DNA of 64,000 nt from Rhizobium sp. C4. Lineage in GTDB: Bacteria > Pseudomonadota > Alphaproteobacteria > Rhizobiales > Rhizobiaceae. This document shows, piece after piece, positions 1-8,168 of this stretch; positions within the stretch are counted from its first letter, which is position 1, and every line of letters begins with the position of its first letter. The notes under the pieces were generated by a model. The model was given only the letters and a program-made list of their open reading frames with translations, had not been told where the DNA came from and ran no database searches. The stretch lies in the NCBI RefSeq assembly GCF_021026315.1, contig NZ_JAJNCX010000012.1, forward strand, positions 1 through 64,000, in the 5' to 3' direction. Both the position numbers and the translations under genes were made by a program.

Positions 1-44
1 CGACGCTCAACGGACGTGATCACTTCAATCGGATGCTTCGTCAT
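1..44 (-). CDS. IS66-type transposase accessory protein, N-terminus only
   Basis: The first 44 bases read on the minus strand as an ATG followed by 13 further codons (MTKHPIEVITSVERR) and run off the window. A GGAG ribosome-binding site lies 7 bases before the ATG. This N-terminus resembles the small TnpA/OrfA protein of IS66-type elements in rhizobia, which helps the main transposase. If so, an IS66 element enters from the left and its end lies between here and the LysR remnant, which it appears to have cut. Only 14 codons are visible, so the family call rests on recognition of this start alone. Confidence 0.45.
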   Translation of the reverse strand, partial: MTKHPIEVITSVER

Positions 45-66
45 AGGACTACTCCTAGTGTTTGCA

Positions 67-585
67 CTAGGACTTCCGATGTTCACGCCAATCTCGCAAG
101 GCGGCCCTCACCGGAGGCGTACCGCTGCGTGCACCTTCGATGGCATTGACAATGATCCGCGGTGGCGAAAGCGCTAGCTCACTTCCCTCGCGTGCGCGCC
201 AGGGCTGAAGCTGACCCGTCATGCTGAACCGATAGGCTATGCGATCATGACCTTCGAGATTTGCAAATTGCGGCTCGCCGCGCCGGTTCAGATAATCAGG
301 AGACGCAAAAAGCCCGTGGTAGAAAGGCCCAAAGCGTCGCTGCTTGAGCGAGCTATCCCGCAACGGGCCATTGCGGATGCCCAGATCGATGCCTTCTGCG
401 ACGAGGTCCACCATCGCATCGGAAAACCTGACTTCGATATCGACTTCGGAATGCGCGCATAGAAACGTCCCGATATTATCATTGAGAAAATGATAGCCCA
501 CCAGGGGCACGGTGAGTGTCAGGTGGCCCGCAATGCGTTCTTTCTTGTCGCGAACCCGCTCAATTGCATCATCAAGCGCGCTCAT
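67..585 (-). pseudogene. LysR-family regulator remnant (effector domain only)
   Basis: The 172 codons match the effector-binding half of a LysR-type regulator: an opening LDDAIERVRD linker helix, then LTLTVPLVGYHF, VDIEVRFSDAMVDLVAEGIDLGIR and LFASPDYL. The winged helix-turn-helix, normally about 60 to 80 residues before this, is missing; in-frame sequence stops making sense at about 640, beside the neighbouring gene. The other end changes character after IVNAIEGAR (about position 120), where the reading runs into probable IS66 end sequence. The gene is therefore broken at both ends and should not bind DNA. It may once have controlled the adjacent catabolic genes; that is inference. Confidence 0.75.
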
Positions 586-638
586 TGCCGGAGAAACAGA
601 AGCTGTCTCATCGATCCGTGCACCAACGCCACTTGATG

Positions 639-1592
639 CTATTGCTCGGCGTTATGCAGTAGGTCGAGCACAGTTCGTGTGATCGCGATGTCTTGCACTG
701 CCAGTCCTGTAAGATCGGCTATTGTGATTTCTACGTTGGAGCGACGCCCTAGCTCCCGGTTCGAAAGAATAGCACCGAGTTCAACGCATCTGCCGGGATC
801 GATTAACCCTTGGCGGTGAGCGGCGGAGAACTCCCCGTGATCGAGGCATTGATGAGCTAGATCCATCACAAGGCGATCAGCACGAGCGACCAAAGCCGAT
901 TCTAGCTCCTGCTTCCCTGGAGAGTCGGCACCTATCGCGGTGATGTGGGTGCCAGGCCTTATCCAGTCTGAGAATATCACGGGCGACGACGCAGGCGTTG
1001 TGGTGACGATCGCGTCTGCCTTTGCACATAGTTGTCGAATATCCTGGGCTATGGCCACTACAATATTCTCGCGAGAAAGGTCGATCGCCATTTCTTCGAC
1101 CCGCGCAAGATTTCTACCCCACGCGTGGAATTCCAATGGCTTGTCCGAAATCGCGGTAAGCGCTCTTAGATGCTGGCGGGCTTGAATGCCCGAGCCAACA
1201 ATTCCTATCACCCTCGCATCCTGTCGCGCCAGCGCCAACGTCGCAATTGCCCCTCCGACTGCAGTCCGGAGCTGCGTGAGAAGTCCCCGATCATCGAGGA
1301 CGGCAACGATCTCGCCCGTATGTGCTGAAGCCGCAATTACGATGCCGTTGTTCGAGGGAAGTCCCCTCGCCGGATTATCATAGAAGCCAGAAGACAGCTT
1401 CACGACGAAAATCGGATCTCCAGCAATGTGCCCGAATTTCACGTGGCAGTCTGCGTTTGGAAAGCCCAGATATCCAACCGGCGGTAGTTGCGCACGTCCA
1501 TCGATAGCAGCCACGTAAGCGTCCCTTATGGCGGCGACACTTTCGCGTAACAATGGCAGCGGTTCTATTTCTTCTCTGGCGATGAATCTCAT
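639..1592 (-). CDS. Ornithine cyclodeaminase / mu-crystallin family enzyme
   Basis: A protein of 317 residues from the ATG at 1592; a longer reading to 1763 would run into the ABC ATPase gene and has low-complexity Arg-rich residues, so it was rejected. It shows the family pattern: CHVKFG and VVKLSSGF near the substrate site, a Rossmann NAD-binding loop IGIVGSGIQARQHL, and GADSPGKQEL. The family includes ornithine cyclodeaminase (ornithine to proline plus ammonia), and also alanine, lysine and opine-type dehydrogenases, so the substrate is not settled. It is the last gene of a minus-strand set with an amino-acid ABC importer and an aminotransferase, 88 bases after the ATPase gene, which suggests that it breaks down the imported compound. 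Confidence 0.85.
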   Translation of the reverse strand: MRFIAREEIEPLPLLRESVAAIRDAYVAAIDGRAQLPPVGYLGFPNADCHVKFGHIAGDPIFVVKLSSGFYDNPARGLPSNNGIVIAASAHTGEIVAVLDDRGLLTQLRTAVGGAIATLALARQDARVIGIVGSGIQARQHLRALTAISDKPLEFHAWGRNLARVEEMAIDLSRENIVVAIAQDIRQLCAKADAIVTTTPASSPVIFSDWIRPGTHITAIGADSPGKQELESALVARADRLVMDLAHQCLDHGEFSAAHRQGLIDPGRCVELGAILSNRELGRRSNVEITIADLTGLAVQDIAITRTVLDLLHNAEQ

Positions 1593-1680
1593 GCCGGTAA
1601 CGATCTCCGGTTGACGCCCGGATGAAGCTTTGGGTCCATCCGAGCTTACTTGATTTTTTGGTGAGGGCTGGTCCCTGGAC

Positions 1681-2454
1681 TTAGTTGAGACTTGCGAAAA
1701 AGCCTTGGGCTGCCTTCGTCTTCGGAGCCGACATGACGTCCTTGGTCGGCCCCATCTCTTCAATGCGGCCGTTGTGCATCAGGACTGTGACGTCAGAGAC
1801 ATCGCGTGCGAACCGCAATTCGTGCGTGACAACTAACATAGTCATCCCATCTGCGGCTAGCTGTTGCATGACAGATAGGACTTCGCCCACCAATTCGGGA
1901 TCCAACGCTGACGTTGGCTCGTCAAACAAGATGAGTTCTGGCTTCATAGCCAATGATCTTGCGATCGCTACCCGCTGTTGTTGTCCCCCGGAGAGCGACG
2001 TTGGATAGACCGACGCCTTGTCGGACATTCCCACCTTTTCCAGAAAATGGCGAGCCTGCTCTTCTGCCTCGCGAGCCGGAACTGATAGTACCATCTTAGG
2101 TGCCATCGTGATGTTTTCGAGCACTGTCATGTGGGGGAAAAGATTGAACCCCTGAAATACCATCCCGATCTTGGTTCGCTGGCGAGCCAGCGCGACGGCC
2201 CCCAAAGGGTACAGTCGATCGCCTTTTTCGTGGTATCCGATAAGCTCTCCGTTTAGAGCGATACGTCCCGCACTTACTGGTTCAAGCGCATTTATCGTCC
2301 GAAGCAGCGTCGACTTTCCCGAGCCACTCCGTCCAAGGATGCAAATGACTTCGCCCTTATCAACTTGGAGGTCGATGCCCCGCAGAATGTGGTCGGCACC
2401 AAAGAACTTATGGACGCCTTCAATCGCAAGAAAGGGAACGTTACCGGCCGACAT
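1681..2454 (-). CDS. Polar amino acid ABC transporter ATP-binding protein
   Basis: A 257-residue ATPase, starting at MSAGNVPFL (2454); an upstream in-frame ATG at 2487 lies inside the permease gene and is less likely. It carries Walker A GRSGSGKST, the Q-loop region MVFQGFNLFPHM, the ABC signature LSGGQQQRVAIARSL, Walker B LILFDEPTSALDPE and the H-loop VVTHE. The FNLFPHMTVLENI and ALDPELVGEV sequences are typical of the GlnQ/HisP group, which energises uptake of polar amino acids from the inner face of the cytoplasmic membrane. It overlaps the permease gene by 14 bases, so the two are probably translationally coupled. Confidence 0.93.
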   Translation of the reverse strand: MSAGNVPFLAIEGVHKFFGADHILRGIDLQVDKGEVICILGRSGSGKSTLLRTINALEPVSAGRIALNGELIGYHEKGDRLYPLGAVALARQRTKIGMVFQGFNLFPHMTVLENITMAPKMVLSVPAREAEEQARHFLEKVGMSDKASVYPTSLSGGQQQRVAIARSLAMKPELILFDEPTSALDPELVGEVLSVMQQLAADGMTMLVVTHELRFARDVSDVTVLMHNGRIEEMGPTKDVMSAPKTKAAQGFFASLN

Positions 2455-3409
2455 CTGCCACCTCCGAAGCCGCGTTGCTCTCAGCAATGCTGCGCTGCAT
2501 GGCGAGCGATTGCTGTTCGCGCAAAGATCGATCCTTCAACATCGCGATGATGAGATTTGGAGGACGTCTAACGCCTTTGTTGAACTTTCGCTCTAGCCAA
2601 GCTTGAAACACGCTCAGCACAGTCGTCATCACGAGATACCAGAAGCTGGCAACAAGGAGCAGCGGTATGATCTCGTAGGTGTTGTTGTAGATCGACTGCG
2701 CATTCGTAAGAAGATCGTGTCCGGCAATTACCGATACGAGCGAGGTGGTCTTGAGCATCCCGATCACGGCATTTCCGAGCGGTGGTATCACCACCCGCAT
2801 TGCCTGCGGCAAAACGATCTTGCGCATAGCTCTCGAAGGCGTGAGGCCAAGCGAATGAGCGGCTTCGATCTGGCCAAAATTCACAGACAGAATGCCCGCT
2901 CGAACGACTTCCGAAGCATAGGCAGCCTCATTTAACCCGAGCGCGAGCAACGCCGCTGTGAACGCCCCGATTACCGAACTGGTGGGCGCTGTGAAAAATA
3001 TGACATCGGTACCAGGTATCCCGAGCACGAAGTCTGGATACAGGGCGCCCAGAAACCCCCAGAAAATTATCTGAACAAGCTGCGGAGTTCCCCGGAAGAA
3101 CCAAATATAGGCCGTTGACATAACGACGAGTACCGGATTCCCGGATAGGCGCATCAAGGCAAGGATGACTGCGCCGATGACACCGATAATCATCGCGAGC
3201 GCTGTCAACTCGATCGTTACGACGACGCCGCTTAGGATTTCGGGATGGAAAAGATATCTCGCCACCGCGTCCCATTCGAAACGAGGGTTGGTCGCCATGG
3301 ACTTGAATGCAAATCCCATGATGACGAGCAAGATTGCCGCTGCGATCCGTCGGCCCCAGAAAATCTGGGGCGCGACAATCGTCGGCTTCGTTGATGCTTG
3401 AGCTTTCAT
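2441..3409 (-). CDS. Polar amino acid ABC transporter permease (HisM/GlnP type)
   Basis: A 322-residue inner-membrane permease starting at MKAQASTKP (3409). It has hydrophobic segments typical of the family and the cytoplasmic EAA loop EAAYASEVVRAGI...GQIEAAHSLGL, which docks on the ATPase. It is longer than the usual 220-residue polar amino-acid permease because of an N-terminal extension with an additional membrane segment (IAAAILLVIMGFAF), as in the HisM/ArtQ-like proteins that combine both permease roles. Only one permease gene is present, so it probably works as a homodimer. It lies between the binding protein (31 bases upstream) and the ATPase. Confidence 0.92.
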   Translation of the reverse strand: MKAQASTKPTIVAPQIFWGRRIAAAILLVIMGFAFKSMATNPRFEWDAVARYLFHPEILSGVVVTIELTALAMIIGVIGAVILALMRLSGNPVLVVMSTAYIWFFRGTPQLVQIIFWGFLGALYPDFVLGIPGTDVIFFTAPTSSVIGAFTAALLALGLNEAAYASEVVRAGILSVNFGQIEAAHSLGLTPSRAMRKIVLPQAMRVVIPPLGNAVIGMLKTTSLVSVIAGHDLLTNAQSIYNNTYEIIPLLLVASFWYLVMTTVLSVFQAWLERKFNKGVRRPPNLIIAMLKDRSLREQQSLAMQRSIAESNAASEVADVGR

Positions 3410-3440
3410 GTGCAATCTCAACGTTGAGCCGATACGACGA

Positions 3441-4307
3441 TCATTTGATCGCGGCGTTGATGGTGATCTTGTCGACGCTGAGAGCCTTGATGTCGTACTT
3501 GTCCATGATTTTCGCGTAGGTGCCGTTGTCAATTAGCGCCTGAAGCGCTGCTTGCATTGCATCACGAAGTTGATTGTTGTTCTTCGGCACAGCGACGCCT
3601 AGCGGGAAACGGGGGTTCTCGAAGTCTGTGTAAACCGAGAAATCGTACGCCTTACCGCCGTCCACAGTCTGTGCGATGTATGCGAGACCTGCGGCATCGC
3701 TCAGCATCGCATCGGCGCCACCGGACTTAATCGCCAATTCTGCTTCTGTTGAGGATGGGTAAAGAACCGGTTCAGCCGCCTTTTTGCCCAATTGCACACA
3801 TTTGGCTGAGAGGTCCTGGATGTCCTTCTCGCCCGTTCCGCCCTTCTGCGTGGAAATCTTCAAGCCGCATAGATCGGCCTTACCTTTTAGACCCGCACCC
3901 TTCTTCATGAGAATGCCGCCCTGCCCGACGGCATAGTCGACAAAGTCGACGATTTTCTGCCTCTGGGTCTTGTCGGTGATGCTTGACCAGGCAAGGTCAT
4001 AGTTGCCCGCTGCCAAACCTGGCAGGATGCCGTCAAACGGCTGCTTCTGCCATTCGAACTTCACGCCAAGCAATTCCCCTGCCGCCTGGCTCAAGTCATA
4101 CTCGAAGCCGGTGAGCTTGTTGTCCTTGTCCATGAACTCATATGGGGGGAATGGAAAGTCGGAAGCGACGCGGACCACTCCGGTGGTCTTAATCTTCTCC
4201 GGAAGCATAGCGTTCAGTTTTGCATCGGCCGCATTTGCCACGGCGGTCCCAGCAACCATTCCCGAAAGGAGCGAGACAATGGCAAGCGTGCGTTTGACAG
4301 TTTTCAT
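3441..4307 (-). CDS. Periplasmic amino acid-binding protein of ABC importer
   Basis: A 288-residue secreted protein. Residues 1 to about 26 form a Sec signal peptide (MKTVKRTLAIVSLLSGM..., cleavage near AVANA-AD). The mature part is a family 3 solute-binding protein: VRVASDFPFPPYEFMDKDNKLTGFEYDL, then WSSITDKTQRQKIVDFVDY, a pattern shared by polar amino-acid binding proteins. GGTGEKD and DAMLSDAAGLAYI lie in the second lobe. A GGGAA ribosome-binding site precedes the ATG. It follows the aminotransferase gene by 14 bases and so probably belongs to the same operon. The ligand is unknown; ornithine, arginine or a D-amino acid would fit the neighbours. Confidence 0.92.
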   Translation of the reverse strand: MKTVKRTLAIVSLLSGMVAGTAVANAADAKLNAMLPEKIKTTGVVRVASDFPFPPYEFMDKDNKLTGFEYDLSQAAGELLGVKFEWQKQPFDGILPGLAAGNYDLAWSSITDKTQRQKIVDFVDYAVGQGGILMKKGAGLKGKADLCGLKISTQKGGTGEKDIQDLSAKCVQLGKKAAEPVLYPSSTEAELAIKSGGADAMLSDAAGLAYIAQTVDGGKAYDFSVYTDFENPRFPLGVAVPKNNNQLRDAMQAALQALIDNGTYAKIMDKYDIKALSVDKITINAAIK

Positions 4308-4321
4308 TTAGGTTCCCTCTG

Positions 4322-5398
4322 TTATTTGGGCATCAACGAGATTTGCTTGAGAAGACCCACCGCGTTACGGCACTCGTTGATGGATACCGTAAAGTGAGGT
4401 GAGAGGCGGATGGCGCCTGCTCGCGCCGAAAGATAAAGACCGGCGGCCCGCGCTTGTCCGACGATGTACTCGGCCTGGGCTGCGGGGAACGGAAAGCTAA
4501 CGATGCCCGAGCTTTGACGGCCATTGCCTCCAAGTGGTGACCAACCCACATCTTGACCAAAGTCCCTGATCGCCTGAGCCGCTTGAATGGTATCGTTTCT
4601 TATTTTCTCGATGCCGAATTCCTGCATCCAGGAGATCGATGCCGCGAGATTGTGCATGGCAACGTAGCTCTGCGTCGATGGGACTATAGGCCAAAGGCTT
4701 GGCCCCAAGCGGGAAGCAAGAACGTCAAGTAGCCTCTCCGAAATATGAGCGACCGCCGAGCCAAGTGCGCCAGCGAGCCATTTGAATCCGGCGGCCACCA
4801 CAACGTCAGCTTCAATCTTCTCGGGATTCAATGGTGCTATGGGAAGCCCTTGGGAAGCATCAACAACAAGGACGAAATTCAGATGCCGCCTTGCCTTGCC
4901 AAGCTCTTCGATGGGATTGACGCGCCCCGTCACCCAATGCACTTGACTAACGACGACCACTTCAGTTCGATCGCTGATCGCCTCGAGCAAGTTCGTTGAA
5001 CCATCTTCCGCACTTTCGACGAATCTTAGTTCCAATCCAGTTTGTCGAGATAACGTGCGAGCGACCTCTACCAGCCCAGGATACTCGTTCGCTGCGCATA
5101 CAATTGTTCCGCCGTTGTGCGGCAACGCTTGAAGGATCGAATAGGCGGCGCTCATCGAACTCGAAGCGATGAATGATTTTCCGCCAGTGACACCAAGGAG
5201 CGAACGAACGGCCTGCTCGGCGTGGGCAATCACCCGGTCGCTGCTCAGATCGGAGTGCGACGCCATTCCCCACGACATCTTCTGTTCGAGCATCGCACCG
5301 GTAGAAGTTCGCACGGACTGCGGTGTAATGCCGAGCGCTGCAACATCGAAGTATCGAATGCTTCGCAGATTATCGAACTCTTCGATTGAGGCGCTCAT
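4322..5398 (-). CDS. Class V aminotransferase (PLP enzyme)
   Basis: A 358-residue fold-type I PLP enzyme of the class V group (cysteine desulfurase/serine-pyruvate aminotransferase superfamily). Asp180 and Gln183 in VVDASQGLP hold the PLP ring, and Lys206 in AGFKWLAG is the expected Schiff-base lysine. The cysteine-containing catalytic loop of true cysteine desulfurases is not seen, and there are no isc/suf genes nearby. The ATG overlaps the stop codon of the upstream regulator gene by 4 bases. The context, with a DauR-like regulator, an ABC importer and an ornithine cyclodeaminase relative, suggests an amino-acid lyase, epimerase or transaminase. The reaction cannot be named from sequence. 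Confidence 0.83.
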   Translation of the reverse strand: MSASIEEFDNLRSIRYFDVAALGITPQSVRTSTGAMLEQKMSWGMASHSDLSSDRVIAHAEQAVRSLLGVTGGKSFIASSSMSAAYSILQALPHNGGTIVCAANEYPGLVEVARTLSRQTGLELRFVESAEDGSTNLLEAISDRTEVVVVSQVHWVTGRVNPIEELGKARRHLNFVLVVDASQGLPIAPLNPEKIEADVVVAAGFKWLAGALGSAVAHISERLLDVLASRLGPSLWPIVPSTQSYVAMHNLAASISWMQEFGIEKIRNDTIQAAQAIRDFGQDVGWSPLGGNGRQSSGIVSFPFPAAQAEYIVGQARAAGLYLSARAGAIRLSPHFTVSINECRNAVGLLKQISLMPK

Positions 5399-5997
5399 TT
5401 CGCAATCCTTCCCGAACCACGAATTTCGCTAAGCGATTGGTAGATGCTCGAACGGGAGACCTGCAGCGCCCTCGCTACATAGTCTGCGGACTTTCTCATG
5501 GAGAATAACCCGCGCTCATCGAGTTCTGCGATGATCTGAAGCCTCTCCTGCCTGTCCAATGCCGTCCTATGTCGCTCGTTGGCGCGACACCAATCTTCGA
5601 TGACCTGGTTCATCTGACCATGCCAATCGCCCGCAGCCAGGGCCGGCGGTTGAACCTTCAGCGGGGTTGCAAAACGCTGCAACACACCGATAGCGTCATT
5701 GAGGACCGTAAGATCGAAGTTAATGCACAGAAGGTAGCGGCCACCCTGCAGGGGAATGCTGACGCACGAGACGCGCCTCCCATCAATGAGCGTTCGTTCG
5801 AAAGGGCCCATTACGGCGTCGAGCTGAGCGCCCACTATTGATTCAGCGTCCAGCAGCGTCTCCTCGCCGACTGAACGCTTCGAGTAGGCGTTCCATAGCT
5901 TTGCGATACGGTCGTTTTTAACGTCGTGAAGGACGGCCTCCACGTGCGGATAGAACAGCGCGACTATCCCTGAAACGACCCGATCCAACTCCTCCAT
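5395..5997 (-). CDS. YheO/DauR-type transcriptional regulator (PAS-like + HTH)
   Basis: A 200-residue regulator. The first 120 residues have the YheO-type PAS-like domain (VEAVLHDVKNDRIAKLWN..., then VSIPLQGGRYLLCINFDLT). The C-terminus (FSMRKSADYVARALQVSRSSIYQSL) is the short helix-turn-helix found in the D-arginine utilisation regulator DauR and relatives. It heads the minus-strand operon and overlaps the aminotransferase gene by 4 bases (ATGA), so regulator and target genes are probably cotranscribed. A promoter with a repeated hexamer lies just upstream (6024-6059), which suggests autoregulation. The effector is probably the transported amino acid; that is inference. Confidence 0.85.
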   Translation of the reverse strand: MEELDRVVSGIVALFYPHVEAVLHDVKNDRIAKLWNAYSKRSVGEETLLDAESIVGAQLDAVMGPFERTLIDGRRVSCVSIPLQGGRYLLCINFDLTVLNDAIGVLQRFATPLKVQPPALAAGDWHGQMNQVIEDWCRANERHRTALDRQERLQIIAELDERGLFSMRKSADYVARALQVSRSSIYQSLSEIRGSGRIAK

Positions 5998-6023
5998 GGG
6001 CTAATCCTTCCGTGAATTCATTC

Positions 6024-6059
6024 TGGACAATTCGTACATTTTGGACATTTTGTTGTCAA
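6024..6059 (-). promoter_or_regulatory. Promoter and candidate operator for the YheO/DauR operon
   Basis: Read on the minus strand there is a perfect -35 TTGACA (6054-6059), 17 bases of spacer and TACGAA as -10 (6031-6036), 27 bases or more before the regulator ATG at 5997. The hexamer TGGACA on the plus strand occurs twice, at 6024-6029 and 6042-6047, exactly 18 bases apart and covering the -10 element and the spacer. A repressor bound there would block RNA polymerase. That the regulator binds its own promoter is inference. Confidence 0.5.
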
Positions 6060-6347
6060 CGTTTTTTGAGATGGGTTACATCTCGCATGGACTTTTTTTG
6101 GTGAGGTACGACGCCCAGCAGACCGGTAGTCGTGATCCGACCCGCCACTGTGTGAACGGCCGTCGGCGCACGATTTCTTTCGAGAAAATCGACAAAAGAG
6201 ATCTGTCCGGCGTGTATGTTGAGCCGAGGGTCCGGCACCGCAGTCGTGTCGTGGGCGAGGGCGCGATGGGTCGCAGTCGCGGCTGAGAAGACAATCAATG
6301 TGCAACTACACCGCAAATCGCGGCCCAGTTCCATCAGCCGCTATTCG
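6060..6347. other. Intergenic region between aminotransferase gene and regulator promoter
   Basis: About 290 bases separate the end of the tyrosine catabolic operon from the DauR-like promoter. Short open frames exist on both strands but overlap each other and none resembles a protein. I see no clear terminator hairpin with a T-run and no RNA gene. Confidence 0.5.
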
Positions 6348-7523
6348 TTAATGCAAATGTGGGACCAGGACGCTCGCCAAGCGTCCGACTTGGTCGAGGC
6401 GTAGGCCCGCAATGTTAATTCTGCCACTTTCCGGCATGTAGATCGCGTGTCGGTGGCGAATCGACATGACCGTGTCGCCAGCCAAGGGCAAAAGGGAGAA
6501 CATCCCTTCCTGACTAGCAATCGCGGCCATCGTTGGTACTTGCTGGGAGAGAGCACCCGCAAGGGCTTGCCGGATTTCCACTATGCGCAACCGCATCGTT
6601 TCTAGCTCCGCGTACCATGATGCCCTGAGGTCGCCGTCGGCAAGGATGGTTCTAACAATCTCGGCCCCGTGCGCAGGAGGCATCGAGTAGTTGACGCGGG
6701 CAAGAGAGGCGAGAGCCCCTCTCACTTTAGGTAGAACGTTTCCTGAATTGGAGCTTGCATAGATTGCTCCTGTTCGCTCGCGATAAAGACCAAAGGACTT
6801 TGAGCAAGATACAGCGATCAGGGCCTCCGGGCAGGCTTTAAGAAGGATATGAAGTCCCATCCTGTCTTCGTAGATGCCCCGTCCAAACCCTTGGTATGCG
6901 CTGTCCAGCAGCGGAATGAGGCCGCGTCCGGCCATGACCTTTGCAATCGCATTCCAGTCCTCCAGAGCCAGCGCGGCCCCGGTGGGATTATGACAGCTTG
7001 CGTGCAAAAGGACGACGTCTCCGGACGAAGCGCCACTCAGTGCGCTTAGCATTTCCTCCACGCGAATGGATTGCGTGGTTGCGTCGAAGTACGGGTGTGT
7101 TCTTACGGTAAGGCCTGCGGCGCTGAAAATGCCGTTATGATTTGGCCATGTCGGCGTTCCAATCCAGACTGTCCGAGGACCCTGGTAAGCGAGTAGCTCG
7201 GCCGCGAGACGGAGCGCTCCACTGCCTCCCGGTGTTTGTAGGCCTATAACGGAAGTTTGGTTCCAGTCGGCCCCCAGAACTTCTTTCGCGAGAAGGTCGA
7301 GGAAGGCTGGATCACCTTCCGGGCCGATATATGCTTTGGACTTCTGAGTATCCCAAATTCGTTTTTCGGCTTCCTTCACCGCCTGCATGATGGCGGTCTG
7401 CCCATTATCATCACGGTACATCCCGACGCCAAGGTCGATTTTCGTGTTTCGCGGATCGTCACGGTGCAAGCCAATCAATGCTAAGAGCGCGTCTTCTGAC
7501 GGGGCGGTCAATTCGTCGAACAT
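6348..7523 (-). CDS. Aromatic/aspartate-type aminotransferase (class I)
   Basis: A 391-residue class I PLP aminotransferase close to AspC/TyrB. Visible residues: Asn179 in HASCHNPTGA, Asp207 and Tyr210 in LLDSAYQGFG, Lys242 in SCSKSFGLYRERTGA (Schiff base), and Arg250 (phosphate contact). The length matches AspC/TyrB (about 396). It is the last gene of the homogentisate operon, 9 bases after maiA, so its likely job is the first step, conversion of tyrosine (or phenylalanine) to 4-hydroxyphenylpyruvate with 2-oxoglutarate as acceptor. Aspartate activity cannot be excluded from sequence. Confidence 0.88.
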   Translation of the reverse strand: MFDELTAPSEDALLALIGLHRDDPRNTKIDLGVGMYRDDNGQTAIMQAVKEAEKRIWDTQKSKAYIGPEGDPAFLDLLAKEVLGADWNQTSVIGLQTPGGSGALRLAAELLAYQGPRTVWIGTPTWPNHNGIFSAAGLTVRTHPYFDATTQSIRVEEMLSALSGASSGDVVLLHASCHNPTGAALALEDWNAIAKVMAGRGLIPLLDSAYQGFGRGIYEDRMGLHILLKACPEALIAVSCSKSFGLYRERTGAIYASSNSGNVLPKVRGALASLARVNYSMPPAHGAEIVRTILADGDLRASWYAELETMRLRIVEIRQALAGALSQQVPTMAAIASQEGMFSLLPLAGDTVMSIRHRHAIYMPESGRINIAGLRLDQVGRLASVLVPHLH

Positions 7524-7532
7524 TCTGTGTTC

Positions 7533-8168
7533 CTAGATGGGTTTTACAGCGTCGGGGTGAGCCTCGCGAAATGACGCCAGCTCGGCACATCGCGCGTCGA
7601 TCTCGACAATGCGTTTGAATTCCTGCAGATCGATGCCCCAACGACGAGCGTTGTAAACCTGTGGGACGAGACAAAGGTCCGCAATTGTAGGACGGTCGCC
7701 TAAGCAGTAATTGCCGTCGCTGCTGGAGAGCATCGCTTCAAGTTTGGACAAACCGTCCGAAATGAAATGGGACATCCAGGCCTCTCGCGCGTCCTTAGCT
7801 CCAGTGAGTGTGACGACGTGAGAAGCCACATGCATGTTGCAAATGGGATGAATGTCCATAGCGACTGCGTCAGCAAGTGCTCGAACGCGATGTCGTGCGG
7901 CTGGTTCGTCGGGGAGCAAATCGGTGCCTGGCCGGGTTTCGTGGATGTACTCGATCATAGCCAGCGATTGGCTGAGTTTCTCACCGTCGATCAAGAGCGT
8001 TGGGACAAGCCCCTGAGGATTGACCTTTTTGTAGTCCGGCTTCCGGTGTTCGCCCGTCAATAAATCAACCGGCACTCGCCTGTAGCTGATGCCCGCGAGG
8101 TTAAGTGCGATACGGACACGGTAGCTCGCCGACGACCGCCAGTAATCATAGAGGACGATTTCGCTCAC
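7533..8168 (-). CDS. maiA: Maleylacetoacetate isomerase
   Basis: A 211-residue zeta-class glutathione transferase. The N-terminal thioredoxin fold contains SSASYRVRIALNLAG (the family SSxSxRVR glutathione-activating motif), VNPQGLVPTL and SQSLAMIEYI. The C-terminal helical domain contains DRPTIADLCLVPQVYNA. It turns 4-maleylacetoacetate into 4-fumarylacetoacetate using glutathione. Its ATG overlaps the stop of the fumarylacetoacetase gene by 4 bases, so the two steps are translationally coupled. All genes of the homogentisate route are adjacent, which makes the assignment firm. Confidence 0.93.
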   Translation of the reverse strand: MSEIVLYDYWRSSASYRVRIALNLAGISYRRVPVDLLTGEHRKPDYKKVNPQGLVPTLLIDGEKLSQSLAMIEYIHETRPGTDLLPDEPAARHRVRALADAVAMDIHPICNMHVASHVVTLTGAKDAREAWMSHFISDGLSKLEAMLSSSDGNYCLGDRPTIADLCLVPQVYNARRWGIDLQEFKRIVEIDARCAELASFREAHPDAVKPI

